DNA of 38,945 nt from Lysobacterales bacterium (GTDB lineage Bacteria; Pseudomonadota; Gammaproteobacteria; Xanthomonadales; Xanthomonadaceae), in contig JAATFG010000061.1 in the NCBI GenBank assembly GCA_015655355.1, positions 1 through 38,945 on the forward strand. The letters are read 5' to 3'. The translations under genes were made by a program, and so were the position numbers. Position 1 is the first letter of the stretch. Every line of letters starts with the position of its first letter. The notes below the pieces were generated by a model. The model saw nothing but the letters and a program-made list of their open reading frames with translations. It was not told where the DNA came from and made no database searches. Shown in pieces: positions 24,418 to 32,378 of this stretch.

Positions 24418-25143
24418 GTGAATATCGAAATAGCGTCGGTGCATGAGGCGCCGGTCGAGGTGCTGCTGCATGACGCGCACCTTGCCGTGGTCAACAAGCC
24501 GGCCGGGCTGATGGTCCACGACAGCAAGCTGGCGCGCGGGGAGGCCGATTTCCTCGCCGACCGCCTGCGCGAGCAGTTCGGCCGGCAGGTGTTCCTGATC
24601 CATCGCCTCGACCGTGCCACCAGCGGCTGCCTGCTGCTGGCCTTCGACCGCGACACCGCCGGCGCGCTCGGCAGGCAGGTGATGGAGCGCGATTTCGACA
24701 AGGAATACCTGGCGGTGTGCCGCGGCTGGCCGGATGAGGAGTTCGTCGTCGATCATCCGCTCGACGGCGGGCCGGGCAAGCCGGAGAAGAAACCGGCGGT
24801 CACCCGCTTCCAGCGCATCGCCACCGGCGAATTGGCGTTGCCTTCGGCGCAACACGAAACCTCGCGCTACGCGCTGCTGAAATGCCTGCCGCAGACCGGA
24901 CGCTTCCGGCAGATTCGCCGGCACCTCAAGCATGCATTCCATCACCTGATCGGCGACACCAGCCACGGCGACGGCCGCCACAACCGCAACTTCCGCATGC
25001 TCGGCGTGCATCGCATGCTGTTGCATGCGAATCGACTGGGTTTCGATCATCCGCAAAGCGGCGAACGCATCGAAGTCGTCGCGCCGCTGGATGCGGAATT
25101 TCTCAAGGTGTTCGCACTGTTCGGCTGGAACGAAGAAACCTGA
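24418..25143 (+). CDS. truC: tRNA pseudouridine(65) synthase TruC
   Basis: About 241 residues of the RluA/TruC family. The catalytic Asp lies in LIHRLDRATSGCLL; VVNKPAG, the LPQTGRFRQIRRHLKH motif and HHLIGDTSHGDGRHNR match E. coli TruC, which modifies U65 in tRNA. No ATG lies upstream of the fold except inside the divergent thioredoxin gene, so a GTG start is needed; GTG 24418 was chosen, GTG 24439 is possible. Its stop directly abuts the stop of the convergent MAPEG gene with no terminator between. Confidence 0.88.
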   Translation: MNIEIASVHEAPVEVLLHDAHLAVVNKPAGLMVHDSKLARGEADFLADRLREQFGRQVFLIHRLDRATSGCLLLAFDRDTAGALGRQVMERDFDKEYLAVCRGWPDEEFVVDHPLDGGPGKPEKKPAVTRFQRIATGELALPSAQHETSRYALLKCLPQTGRFRQIRRHLKHAFHHLIGDTSHGDGRHNRNFRMLGVHRMLLHANRLGFDHPQSGERIEVVAPLDAEFLKVFALFGWNEET

Positions 25144-25530
25144 TCAGTTCGCCTTCAATGCGGCCAGCGCGATCAAGGCCAGCGCGCACAGCAGGCCGAG
25201 CAGCCAGGTCAGGCTGCGCAGCGGCGGCTTGTCGGCGACGTAGAACAGGCCGTGCAGCACGCGGAAGATCACGAATGCGACCGCCAACTGGTTGACCAGA
25301 TGCGGTGCGACGCCGGCCAGTTGCGCCAGCACAACGCCGGCGGCGAACGCCGGGAACGCCTCGAAGCCGTTGAGGTGCGCGGCATGCGCGCGCAGCGAAC
25401 GCCCGCTCTGCTTGGCTTGCCAGCCGCGCGGGTCATGCGCGTTGTAGCGCTCGCCACTGCGTTGGGCGATGAACACCCAGATGTACGGCAGCGCGGCGGC
25501 GATCAGCACGCACCAGTAGGCAATCGACAT
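25144..25530 (-). CDS. MAPEG family membrane protein
   Basis: 128 residues with four predicted helices: AYWCVLIAAALPYIWVFIA, a central FPAFAAGVVLAQLA, LAVAFVIFRVLHGLFYV, and LTWLLGLLCALALIALAAL. The NAHDPRGWQ and RAHAAHLNGFEAF segments are typical of bacterial MAPEG proteins. The ATG at 25530 has a ribosome site (gggag). It is only distantly similar to the MAPEG gene at 3308-3706. Substrate unknown. Confidence 0.87.
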   Translation of the reverse strand: MSIAYWCVLIAAALPYIWVFIAQRSGERYNAHDPRGWQAKQSGRSLRAHAAHLNGFEAFPAFAAGVVLAQLAGVAPHLVNQLAVAFVIFRVLHGLFYVADKPPLRSLTWLLGLLCALALIALAALKAN

Positions 25531-25572
25531 GGCAATTCTCCCGTGGAAAGTGGCGCAAGCCTAACTGATTTC

Positions 25573-25694
25573 CTCCTCTCCTCCGTGGGAGAAGGTGCTT
25601 GAAGGGCGGGAGGGGGGGCGAGCGTTGCAATGAAAAGCCGACCCCTCTCCCTGCGTGCTGCGCACGCTGTCCCTCTCCCACAGGGGGAGAGGGG
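25573..25694. repeat. CTCTCCC-type inverted repeat element, copy B
   Basis: About 122 bp between the MAPEG and M28 genes. Its right part (AAAAGCCGACCCCTCTCCCT onward, through CGTGCTGCGCACG to the GGGGGAGAGG end) is the reverse complement of the left 65 bp of the element at 7763, with a few mismatches; the left part is more diverged. Same element, inverted orientation. Confidence 0.85.
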
Positions 25695-25701
25695 AACAGC
25701 C

Positions 25702-27411
25702 TCATTTTTTCATCATCGCATCGCGCGCGGCCTTGAACGCATTGCCGTCGTACCAGTCCGGCCACGCATCGCTGTTGGCCAGGTCGTTGCCGACCGCGTA
25801 TTCGAGGCCGAGCAACTGCACGATGCCGTCGAACTTCCACGTCGCCGGGTCGTATTCGTCGCGCGGGGAATGGTAGCGGTTGTCGCCGTAGTCCTTTTCC
25901 GCGGCCTTGCCGGCGGCGATGCCGCCATCGACGAGGTCGGCGCCGTTGCTCAGGTCCAGCGCCGGCACGCCGGCCTTGGCGAAGCTGAAATGGTCGGAGC
26001 GGAAATAATGGCCGCCTTCCGGGTTTTCCTCGGCGTGCAGGCTCAGCGCCTGCTTGTCCGCCTCGGTCTTGAGGATGTCTTCCAGATGCGAGGCGCCGAA
26101 GCCGGTGACGGTGATGTCGCGGGTCTTGCCGATCGGCAGGATCGCGTCGATGTTGAGCACGCCGGCGATCTTGTCCAGCGCGAAGCTCGGGTGCGCGGCG
26201 TAATACTTCGAGCCGAGCAGGCCGGCTTCCTCCAGCGTCGGGGCGATGAACACCGTGGAGCGCTGCGGTGCAGGCCGCTGGTGCGCGAACCGGTCGGCGA
26301 TTTCGAGGATGCCGGCGACGCCGGCGGCGTTGTCGACCGCGCCGTTGTAGATGTTGTCGCCCGGCTCGTCGTCGTGCTTGCCGAGATGGTCCCAGTGCGC
26401 CATGTAGACCACGGCTTCATCGGGGCGCGTGCCGCCGGGCAGCACGCCGATCACGTTGCGCGACTGCTGTTCGCTGATCGTGCTGCGCAGATCCACCGAC
26501 AGCTTCGCGTGCAGCGGCACCGGCTTGAAGCCGCGCTTGTTCGCGGCCTTGTACAGGTCGTCGAGGTCGAGGCCGGCGTTGGCGAACAGCGCTTTCGCCG
26601 CGCTCTGGGTGATCCAGCCCTGCAGCGGCACGCGCGGATCCGGGTCGTCGGCCGCGCGCAGGTCGTACTGCTTGCCGCCCCACGAATGCTTGACCACGTC
26701 CCAGCCGTAGGCGGCGCCTTCGGTGTCGTGGATGATGATCGCGGCGGCGGCGTGCTGGCGCGCGGCCTCCTCGAACTTGTAGGTCCAGCGCCCGTAATAG
26801 GTCATCTTGCGGCCCTCGAACAGGCTTTCGTCGTGGACGTGGAAGCCGGGGTCGTTGACCAGCATGACCACGGTTTTCCCGCGCCAATCCTGCCCGGCGT
26901 AGTCGTTCCACTTCTGCTCCGGCGCATCCACGCCGTAGCCGACGAACACCATGTCGCTGCCCTCGAGCTTCACCTCCGGCTGGCCGCTGCGGGTGGACAC
27001 GACCATGTCGTCGCCGAATTTCAACTTCGTCGTCGTGCCGTTCCGGGCGATGTCGAGCGTGGTCGCCGGATCGGCGGTGGTGACCAGCATCGGCACGTCC
27101 TGCGTCCACGAGCCCTTGTTGCCCGGCTGCAGGCCGATGCGCCGCATCTGCGCGGTGATGTAGGCGACCGACTTGTCCTCGCCCGGCGTGCCGGGGCCGC
27201 GACCCTCGAACGCATCGGAGGACAGCACGCGCACCATTTCGCCGAAATCGCCGCCGTCGATGTCCGGCGCGAACCGGTGCGCATCCGAATTCGGCAAGGC
27301 CGGCGCAGCCACTGCGGACGCGGGACTTGCCGCAGGCATCGACATGCCGTCGTGCCTGCAAGCGGCCAGGGCGGCCAGGGCGATTGGAACGAGCAGGAGT
27401 TTGCGGTTCAT
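25702..27411 (-). CDS. M28 family metallopeptidase lipoprotein with PA insert
   Basis: 569 residues. The signal ends in lipobox LAAC (Cys near residue 18). A protease-associated domain occupies roughly residues 130-280; the M28 catalytic domain then shows zinc ligands and active-site residues in MAHWDHLG, GAVDNAAG, TLEEAGLLGS, LNIDAI and YHSPRDEYD. It is probably an envelope-bound aminopeptidase. The frame continues open far upstream, but the ribosome site (ggagag) and signal peptide fix the start at 27411. Divergent from gpmI. Confidence 0.93.
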   Translation of the reverse strand: MNRKLLLVPIALAALAACRHDGMSMPAASPASAVAAPALPNSDAHRFAPDIDGGDFGEMVRVLSSDAFEGRGPGTPGEDKSVAYITAQMRRIGLQPGNKGSWTQDVPMLVTTADPATTLDIARNGTTTKLKFGDDMVVSTRSGQPEVKLEGSDMVFVGYGVDAPEQKWNDYAGQDWRGKTVVMLVNDPGFHVHDESLFEGRKMTYYGRWTYKFEEAARQHAAAAIIIHDTEGAAYGWDVVKHSWGGKQYDLRAADDPDPRVPLQGWITQSAAKALFANAGLDLDDLYKAANKRGFKPVPLHAKLSVDLRSTISEQQSRNVIGVLPGGTRPDEAVVYMAHWDHLGKHDDEPGDNIYNGAVDNAAGVAGILEIADRFAHQRPAPQRSTVFIAPTLEEAGLLGSKYYAAHPSFALDKIAGVLNIDAILPIGKTRDITVTGFGASHLEDILKTEADKQALSLHAEENPEGGHYFRSDHFSFAKAGVPALDLSNGADLVDGGIAAGKAAEKDYGDNRYHSPRDEYDPATWKFDGIVQLLGLEYAVGNDLANSDAWPDWYDGNAFKAARDAMMKK

Positions 27412-27532
27412 CGGGTTCTCTCCGGGCGGTGACCGGATTCTAGTCGCAAGCGGGTACCGGATTGGTCTTGCGGCGATGGTCCGAAGCGCGCGCCTTCGCG
27501 GGGCCGTCGCGGTGCGGCGCGTTACAATCTTC

Positions 27533-27538
27533 GCGTCA
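27533..27538 (+). promoter_or_regulatory. Possible -10 box directly before gpmI
   Basis: TACAAT (five of six consensus) followed by C, 11 nt before the gpmI ATG. It implies a very short leader; starting translation at the GTG (27562) would lengthen it. Confidence 0.35.
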
Positions 27539-27549
27539 TCCGCTACCCG

Positions 27550-29100
27550 ATGGAAACCGCCGTGTCCGCAGCCGCTCGCCCGAAGCCCCTGGTGTTGATG
27601 ATCCTCGATGGCTGGGGCCATCGCGACGACCCGACCGACAACGCGGTGGCGCAGGCCAACCTGCCGAACTGGAACCACCTGCTCGCGACCTGCCCGAACA
27701 CGCTGATCCACAGCGAAGGCAAGTTCGTCGGCCTGCCGGACGGGCAGATGGGCAACAGCGAAGTCGGGCACATGAACCTCGGTGCCGGCCGCGTCGTCTA
27801 TCAAACCCTCACCCGCATCGACGCGGCGATCGAGGACGGCAGCTTCTTCGCCACGCCCGAACTCAATGCCGCCTGCGATGCGGTGCTGAAGGATGGCGGC
27901 ACCCTGCACGTGATGGGCCTGCTGTCGCCCGGCGGCGTGCATTCGGACGAGAAGCACATCTTCGCGATGCTCGAGCTTGCGAAGAGCAAGGGCGTCAGGC
28001 AGGTCGCCGTGCATGCCTTCCTCGACGGCCGCGACATGCCGCCGCGTTCGGCGCAGCCGAGCATCGAGAAGTTGCAGGCGCTGTGCGAAAAACTCGGCAA
28101 CGCCGGGATCTACAGCGTGTCCGGCCGCTATTACGCGATGGACCGCGACAAGCGCTGGGACCGCCTGCGCAAGGCCTGGGACGCGATCGTCGAGGCCGAG
28201 TCCGCCACGCACGCGCCGAGCGCGCTGGCCGCACTGGAAATGGCCTACGCGCACGAGGAGAACGACGAATTCGTGCAACCGACCGTGCTCGCCGGCGCGC
28301 AGCCGATGAAGGATGGCGACGCGGTGGTGTTCATGAATTTCCGCGCCGACCGTGCGCGCCAGCTCGCCGCCGCCTTCATCGATCCGAAATTCGACGGCTT
28401 CGACGCACGCAAGCCGAAGCTGGCGCGTTTCGTCTGCCTGACCGAATACGACGCGAAGTTCGACGCGCCGGTCGCGTTCGGCCCGCAGGATTTGCAGCAC
28501 ACGCTGGGCGAGGTGATCGCCGATGCGGGCCTGACCCAGTTGCGCATCGCCGAAACCGAGAAATACGCGCACGTCACCTTCTTCTTCAGCGGTGGCGTCG
28601 AGGACGTGCTGCCGGGCGAGGAGCGCATCCTGGTGCCGTCGCCGAAGGTCGCCACCTACGATCTGCAGCCGGAAATGAGCAGCGTCGAGCTTTCCGCGAA
28701 GCTGGTCGAAGCGATCGCCAGCGACAGGTTCGACGTCGTCATCTGCAACGTGGCGAACCCGGACATGGTCGGCCACAGCGGCATCCTCGGCGCGGCGATC
28801 AAGGCCGCCGAGGCGACCGACAAGGTGATCGGCGCGGTCGAGAAGATCGTGCGCGAGAAGCACGGCGCGCTGCTGATCACCGCCGACCACGGCAACCTGG
28901 AGATGATGCGCGACCCGGTCACGCACCAGCCGCACACCGCGCACACGGTCGGCCCGGTGCCGTTCGTCTACGTCGGCGAGCAGCACGCGGATGCGAAGCT
29001 GCGCGGCGGCGGCGCGCTGCGCGACGTGGCGCCGACGATGCTGGACCTGCTCGGCTTGCCGAAGCCGGCGGAAATGGACGGTGCGAGCTTGTTCGTTTGA
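27550..29100 (+). CDS. gpmI: 2,3-bisphosphoglycerate-independent phosphoglycerate mutase
   Basis: 516 residues of the alkaline-phosphatase superfamily. Key motifs in order: LMILDGWGHRDD, the catalytic Ser in MGNSEVGHMNLGAGR, HAFLDGRDMPPRSA, NFRADRARQL, FFFSGGVEDVLPGEER, NVANPDMVGHSG, ADHGNLEMM and HTAHTVGPVPF; the metal-binding Asp and His residues are all present. It interconverts 3- and 2-phosphoglycerate. GTG at 27562 is an alternative start. A REP doublet separates it from envC; the gpmI-envC order matches E. coli. Confidence 0.97.
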   Translation: METAVSAAARPKPLVLMILDGWGHRDDPTDNAVAQANLPNWNHLLATCPNTLIHSEGKFVGLPDGQMGNSEVGHMNLGAGRVVYQTLTRIDAAIEDGSFFATPELNAACDAVLKDGGTLHVMGLLSPGGVHSDEKHIFAMLELAKSKGVRQVAVHAFLDGRDMPPRSAQPSIEKLQALCEKLGNAGIYSVSGRYYAMDRDKRWDRLRKAWDAIVEAESATHAPSALAALEMAYAHEENDEFVQPTVLAGAQPMKDGDAVVFMNFRADRARQLAAAFIDPKFDGFDARKPKLARFVCLTEYDAKFDAPVAFGPQDLQHTLGEVIADAGLTQLRIAETEKYAHVTFFFSGGVEDVLPGEERILVPSPKVATYDLQPEMSSVELSAKLVEAIASDRFDVVICNVANPDMVGHSGILGAAIKAAEATDKVIGAVEKIVREKHGALLITADHGNLEMMRDPVTHQPHTAHTVGPVPFVYVGEQHADAKLRGGGALRDVAPTMLDLLGLPKPAEMDGASLFV

Positions 29101-29102
29101 TC

Positions 29103-29183
29103 GTCGTTCCGGCGCATGCCGGAACTTGGCGAGGTTCAACGCGAAAATCGAAGGCACTGGATTCCGGCTTGCGCCGGAATGAC
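29103..29183. repeat. REP doublet, copy 3, running into the envC 5' end
   Basis: Left unit GTCGTTCCGGCGCATGCCGG, right unit ATTCCGGCTTGCGCCGGAAT then GAC, in the gpmI-envC gap. The ATG in its last bases (29179-29181) is in frame with envC. Confidence 0.9.
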
Positions 29184-29199
29184 GAGCGAAGAGCAAAAT

Positions 29200-30423
29200 T
29201 TGGACAAGTCTGCAAAAATCGCATTGTTCGCGTTGCTGGCATGTACGGCTGCATTGCATGCGCAGGACGCGAAGGACGCCGAGCAGAAGCTCAAGGCGCT
29301 GCGCGGCGAGCTGAAGGACGTCGCCCAGCAGCGGCGCAAGCTCGATGACCAGCGCGGCGATGCCTCGCGCAAGCTGCGCGACGCCGACGAGAAGGTCGGC
29401 AAGAGCAGCCGCACCCTGAGCCAGACCGAAGTGCAGCTCAAGCTGCAGCAGCAGCAACTCGACGCCTTGCAGCAGCAGCGCGCGCAACTGCAATCGAGCA
29501 TGCAGCGGCAGCGCGAGGAACTGGCCACGCTGTTGCGTTCGGCCTACCTGCAAGGCCAGGACGCGCCGCTGAAATCACTGCTGGAACAGGACAAGGTGGC
29601 CGATGCCAACCGCGTGCTCGCCTACCATCGCTACATCGACCGCGACCGTGCGCAGAAGATCGCGGCGCTGTCGTCACAACTGGAGCAGTTGACGCAGGTC
29701 GAACAGGAAATCCAGGCGCATGCGGCGGCGCTCGACGCGGCGCGCAAGCAACAGCAGCAGCAGGTCGCCAGCTTGAACAAGGAGCGGCAGGCGCGCGCTT
29801 CGCTGGTCGACGACCTCGAACAGCAATACCAGGACAAGGCGCAGCGCGAGAAGGCGCTGGGCGCGGACGCGAAGGCGCTGGAAACCCTGCTCGCCAATTT
29901 GCGCGCCGCCGCCGCGCGCGCGGAAGCCGAACGCCGCGCCGCCGCGCAACGCGCCGCCGCGCAGGCCGCGCGCGACAAGGCCGCCGGCAACCCGGTTAAA
30001 ACGCCGCCGCCGAAGACCGTCGCCAGCGCGCCGGCGTTGAAGGTCGGCGGCCTCGGTTGGCCGGTGTCGGGCAATTTGCTGGCGAAGTTCGGCGGCACGC
30101 TGCCGGACGGCCACGCGTCTTCCGGCGTGTTGATCGGCGCGCCGCTTGGCAGTTCCGTCACCGCGGTCGCCGACGGCACCGTGGTGTTCTCCGAATGGAT
30201 GACCGGCTACGGCCTGATCCTGATCATCGACCACGGCAACGGCTACATGAGCTTGTACGCGCACAACGAGAGCCTGCTGCACGATGCCGGCGACGTCGTG
30301 CATCGCGGCGATGCGGTGGCCAAGGTCGGCAACTCCGGCGGCTTCGGCCAACCTGCGCTGTATTTCGAGCTGCGCCGCGATGGCCAGCCGGTCGATCCCT
30401 CGTCGTGGTTGCAGCGCCGTTGA
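29200..30423 (+). CDS. envC: EnvC-like murein hydrolase activator
   Basis: 407 residues from a TTG start. A signal peptide (KIALFALLACTAALHAQ) is followed by about 230 residues of coiled coil rich in Gln/Leu/Arg, then a C-terminal LytM domain. The LytM metal site is degenerate: SSGVLIGA replaces the HxGxD region and PALYFE replaces HLHFE; only YAHN keeps a His. So it should activate amidases at the septum rather than cut peptidoglycan. TTG has a ribosome site (gaagag, 6 nt); the in-frame ATG at 29179 lies inside the REP and has none. Followed by ctpA as part of gpmI-envC-ctpA. Confidence 0.93.
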   Translation: MDKSAKIALFALLACTAALHAQDAKDAEQKLKALRGELKDVAQQRRKLDDQRGDASRKLRDADEKVGKSSRTLSQTEVQLKLQQQQLDALQQQRAQLQSSMQRQREELATLLRSAYLQGQDAPLKSLLEQDKVADANRVLAYHRYIDRDRAQKIAALSSQLEQLTQVEQEIQAHAAALDAARKQQQQQVASLNKERQARASLVDDLEQQYQDKAQREKALGADAKALETLLANLRAAAARAEAERRAAAQRAAAQAARDKAAGNPVKTPPPKTVASAPALKVGGLGWPVSGNLLAKFGGTLPDGHASSGVLIGAPLGSSVTAVADGTVVFSEWMTGYGLILIIDHGNGYMSLYAHNESLLHDAGDVVHRGDAVAKVGNSGGFGQPALYFELRRDGQPVDPSSWLQRR

Positions 30424-30470
30424 TGCGGCGCCGTGCATAATCGATCGCAACCCACGAAAAGGAGCCGTCC

Positions 30471-31844
30471 ATGCGCCGCTGGCTGATGTCGATGATGTTG
30501 CTGTTCGCCGCGGTTCCGGCATGGGCGCAGGATGCGACGCAGGCACAATCCGGAGCGCAGGACGATGCCGCCGCGGCCACCAGCGATGGCACGACCATTG
30601 ACAACCCGGCCGAAACCGCGCCCTCGCAGATTCCGCTGGACGATATCCGCCGCTTCGTCACCGTGTTCAACGCGGTGCGTGGCGCCTATGTCGAGCCGGT
30701 GACCGATCAGAAACTGATGGACGCGGCGATCCATGGCCTGTTGCTCGACCTCGATCCGCACAGCGAATACATGGACAAGGACGATGCCCAGGATTTCGAC
30801 GAGGAAGCCGAAGGCGCGTATGCCGGCATCGGCGTCGAATTGCAGGCGCAGCCGGACAACACCTTGCGCGTGGTCGCGCCGATCGACGACACGCCGGCCG
30901 CGCGCGCCGGGATCAAGGCCGGCGACGTGATCGTCGCCATCGACGGCAAGCCGCTGCCGGCCGACGACACGATGAAGCCGCTGCGCGGCGCGCCGGGGAC
31001 CAAGGTCAAGCTGGCGATCCTGCGCGGCGACAGCGACAAGCCGTTCACCGTCGAGCTGACGCGCGAGACGATCCACGTCGCCAGCGTGAAGAGCAGGATG
31101 CTGGAGCCGGGCTATGGCTACATGCGCCTCATCGCGTTCCAGGCCGACACCGGCGCGGAATTCGAGAAGCAGTTGAACGCGTTGCAGGCGAAGGCGAAAT
31201 TGAAAGGCCTGGTGCTGGATTTGCGCAGCAATCCCGGCGGTTTGCTGAATGCCGCGGTGCAGGTCGCGGATGCCTTGCTGGACAAGGGCGTCATCGTCAG
31301 CACGCACGGGCGCATGCCCGGCAGCGATTCGGAAATGAAGGCCACGCCGGGCGACTTGTTGAACGGTGCGCCGGTCGTGGTGCTGGTCGATGCCGGTTCG
31401 GCGAGCGCGTCGGAAGTGCTCGCCGGCGCGCTGCGCGACAACGGCCGCGCGCGCATCGTCGGCAGCCGCACCTTCGGCAAGGGCAGCGTGCAGACGGTGT
31501 TGCCGCTGAGCAACGGCGATTCGGTCAAGCTCACCACCGCGCGTTATTTCACGCCCAGCGGAAAATCCATCCAGTCCATCGGCATCGTGCCGGACGTGGT
31601 GCTCAAGCCGGAGGGCAAGGACGCGCAGGCGCCGGTGGTCGATTACAGCGAAGCCTCGCTGCCCGGTCACCTGAAAGGCGATGACGAGGACGCGAAGGGT
31701 TACGTCGAAGGCGACGTGCTCGATGGCGATGGCTACATCGCGCAGGCGCTGAAGGAACTCAAGCAGCCCGGTTCGCTCGCCGCGCAGGCGAAGGCCGCCG
31801 CAGCGAAGAATGCAGATGCAAAGAAGGATTCGGCGAAGAAGTGA
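30471..31844 (+). CDS. Carboxy-terminal processing protease (S41)
   Basis: 457 residues. Signal peptide (LMSMMLLFAAVPAWAQ), a linker, then a PDZ domain from about residue 120 (GIGVELQAQPDNTLRVVAP) and the S41 core. Nucleophile Ser near residue 310 is in AGSASASEVLAGALRD, with the Lys base in FGKGSVQT; the Ser-Lys spacing is normal. CtpA-type enzymes trim or degrade periplasmic proteins, often those tied to cell-wall hydrolase control, which suits the envC neighbour. A good ribosome site (aaaggag) and possible -10 (CATAAT, 30436-30441) lie upstream. A Lys/Ala-rich tail ends it. Confidence 0.95.
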   Translation: MRRWLMSMMLLFAAVPAWAQDATQAQSGAQDDAAAATSDGTTIDNPAETAPSQIPLDDIRRFVTVFNAVRGAYVEPVTDQKLMDAAIHGLLLDLDPHSEYMDKDDAQDFDEEAEGAYAGIGVELQAQPDNTLRVVAPIDDTPAARAGIKAGDVIVAIDGKPLPADDTMKPLRGAPGTKVKLAILRGDSDKPFTVELTRETIHVASVKSRMLEPGYGYMRLIAFQADTGAEFEKQLNALQAKAKLKGLVLDLRSNPGGLLNAAVQVADALLDKGVIVSTHGRMPGSDSEMKATPGDLLNGAPVVVLVDAGSASASEVLAGALRDNGRARIVGSRTFGKGSVQTVLPLSNGDSVKLTTARYFTPSGKSIQSIGIVPDVVLKPEGKDAQAPVVDYSEASLPGHLKGDDEDAKGYVEGDVLDGDGYIAQALKELKQPGSLAAQAKAAAAKNADAKKDSAKK

Positions 31845-31855
31845 TGTTCGACGCC

Positions 31856-31936
31856 GTCATTCCGGAGAAAGCCGGGACCCGGAGCCCTTGATTTTTCCGA
31901 TGCAAGTCACTGGATCCCGGCTTTCGCCGGGATGAC
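31856..31936. repeat. REP doublet, copy 4
   Basis: Left unit GTCATTCCGGAGAAAGCCGG, right unit ATCCCGGCTTTCGCCGGGAT then GAC, in the gap between the convergent ctpA and DUF1820 genes. It may end both transcripts, as no classical terminator is present here. Confidence 0.9.
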
Positions 31937-31945
31937 GGGCGGGAA

Positions 31946-32269
31946 TCAGCGCGGTTTCGCAGGAACCGGGAAAGGCATCACCACCTTCTCGCCGCTGGCC
32001 GCATCGCGGATGACCGACTGGCCCTTGCGCTCGACTTCCTCGACGCGAACGATGCTCTGCATTGGCAAGTGCAGCGACTTGGTCGCGGCGAACTCGTCGC
32101 GCAGGCGTTCCTCGGTCGGGTCGATCACCATGCTTTCGTGCACGTCGAACACCAGCTCGCCGAGTTCGGTGAAGCCCCACAGGTGGCTGGCGCCGACGTG
32201 GCGCGCATACAACTCATAGATCTTGCCGGCGTTGAAGAAGGTGACTTTGTAGAGCGCTTGCTTGGCCAT
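31946..32269 (-). CDS. DUF1820 family protein
   Basis: 107 residues starting MAKQALYKVTFFNAGKIYEL. Family segments HVGASHLWGFTELGELVFD, PTEERLRDEF and MQSIVRVEEVERKG identify DUF1820, a small cytoplasmic beta-rich protein of unknown function in gammaproteobacteria. The frame stays open upstream, but homology and the natural Met fix the start at 32269. It is divergent from the first FadL-like gene across 109 bp. Confidence 0.9.
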   Translation of the reverse strand: MAKQALYKVTFFNAGKIYELYARHVGASHLWGFTELGELVFDVHESMVIDPTEERLRDEFAATKSLHLPMQSIVRVEEVERKGQSVIRDAASGEKVVMPFPVPAKPR

Positions 32270-32378
32270 GCGCGCGATCTGGGGCCGGGCATGCCGGATT
32301 TCAATGGGCGCACCGATTGTGCACTGCGATGGCTGTTTAGACTTGGACCGCACCTGAATCTTCAAGGAGGAAGTTCAC

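Noticed and set aside
27412-29553. Upstream in-frame extension of the M28 peptidase through the gpmI locus
   Set aside because: The lipoprotein signal and ribosome site place the real start at 27411; the extension is antisense to gpmI and envC.
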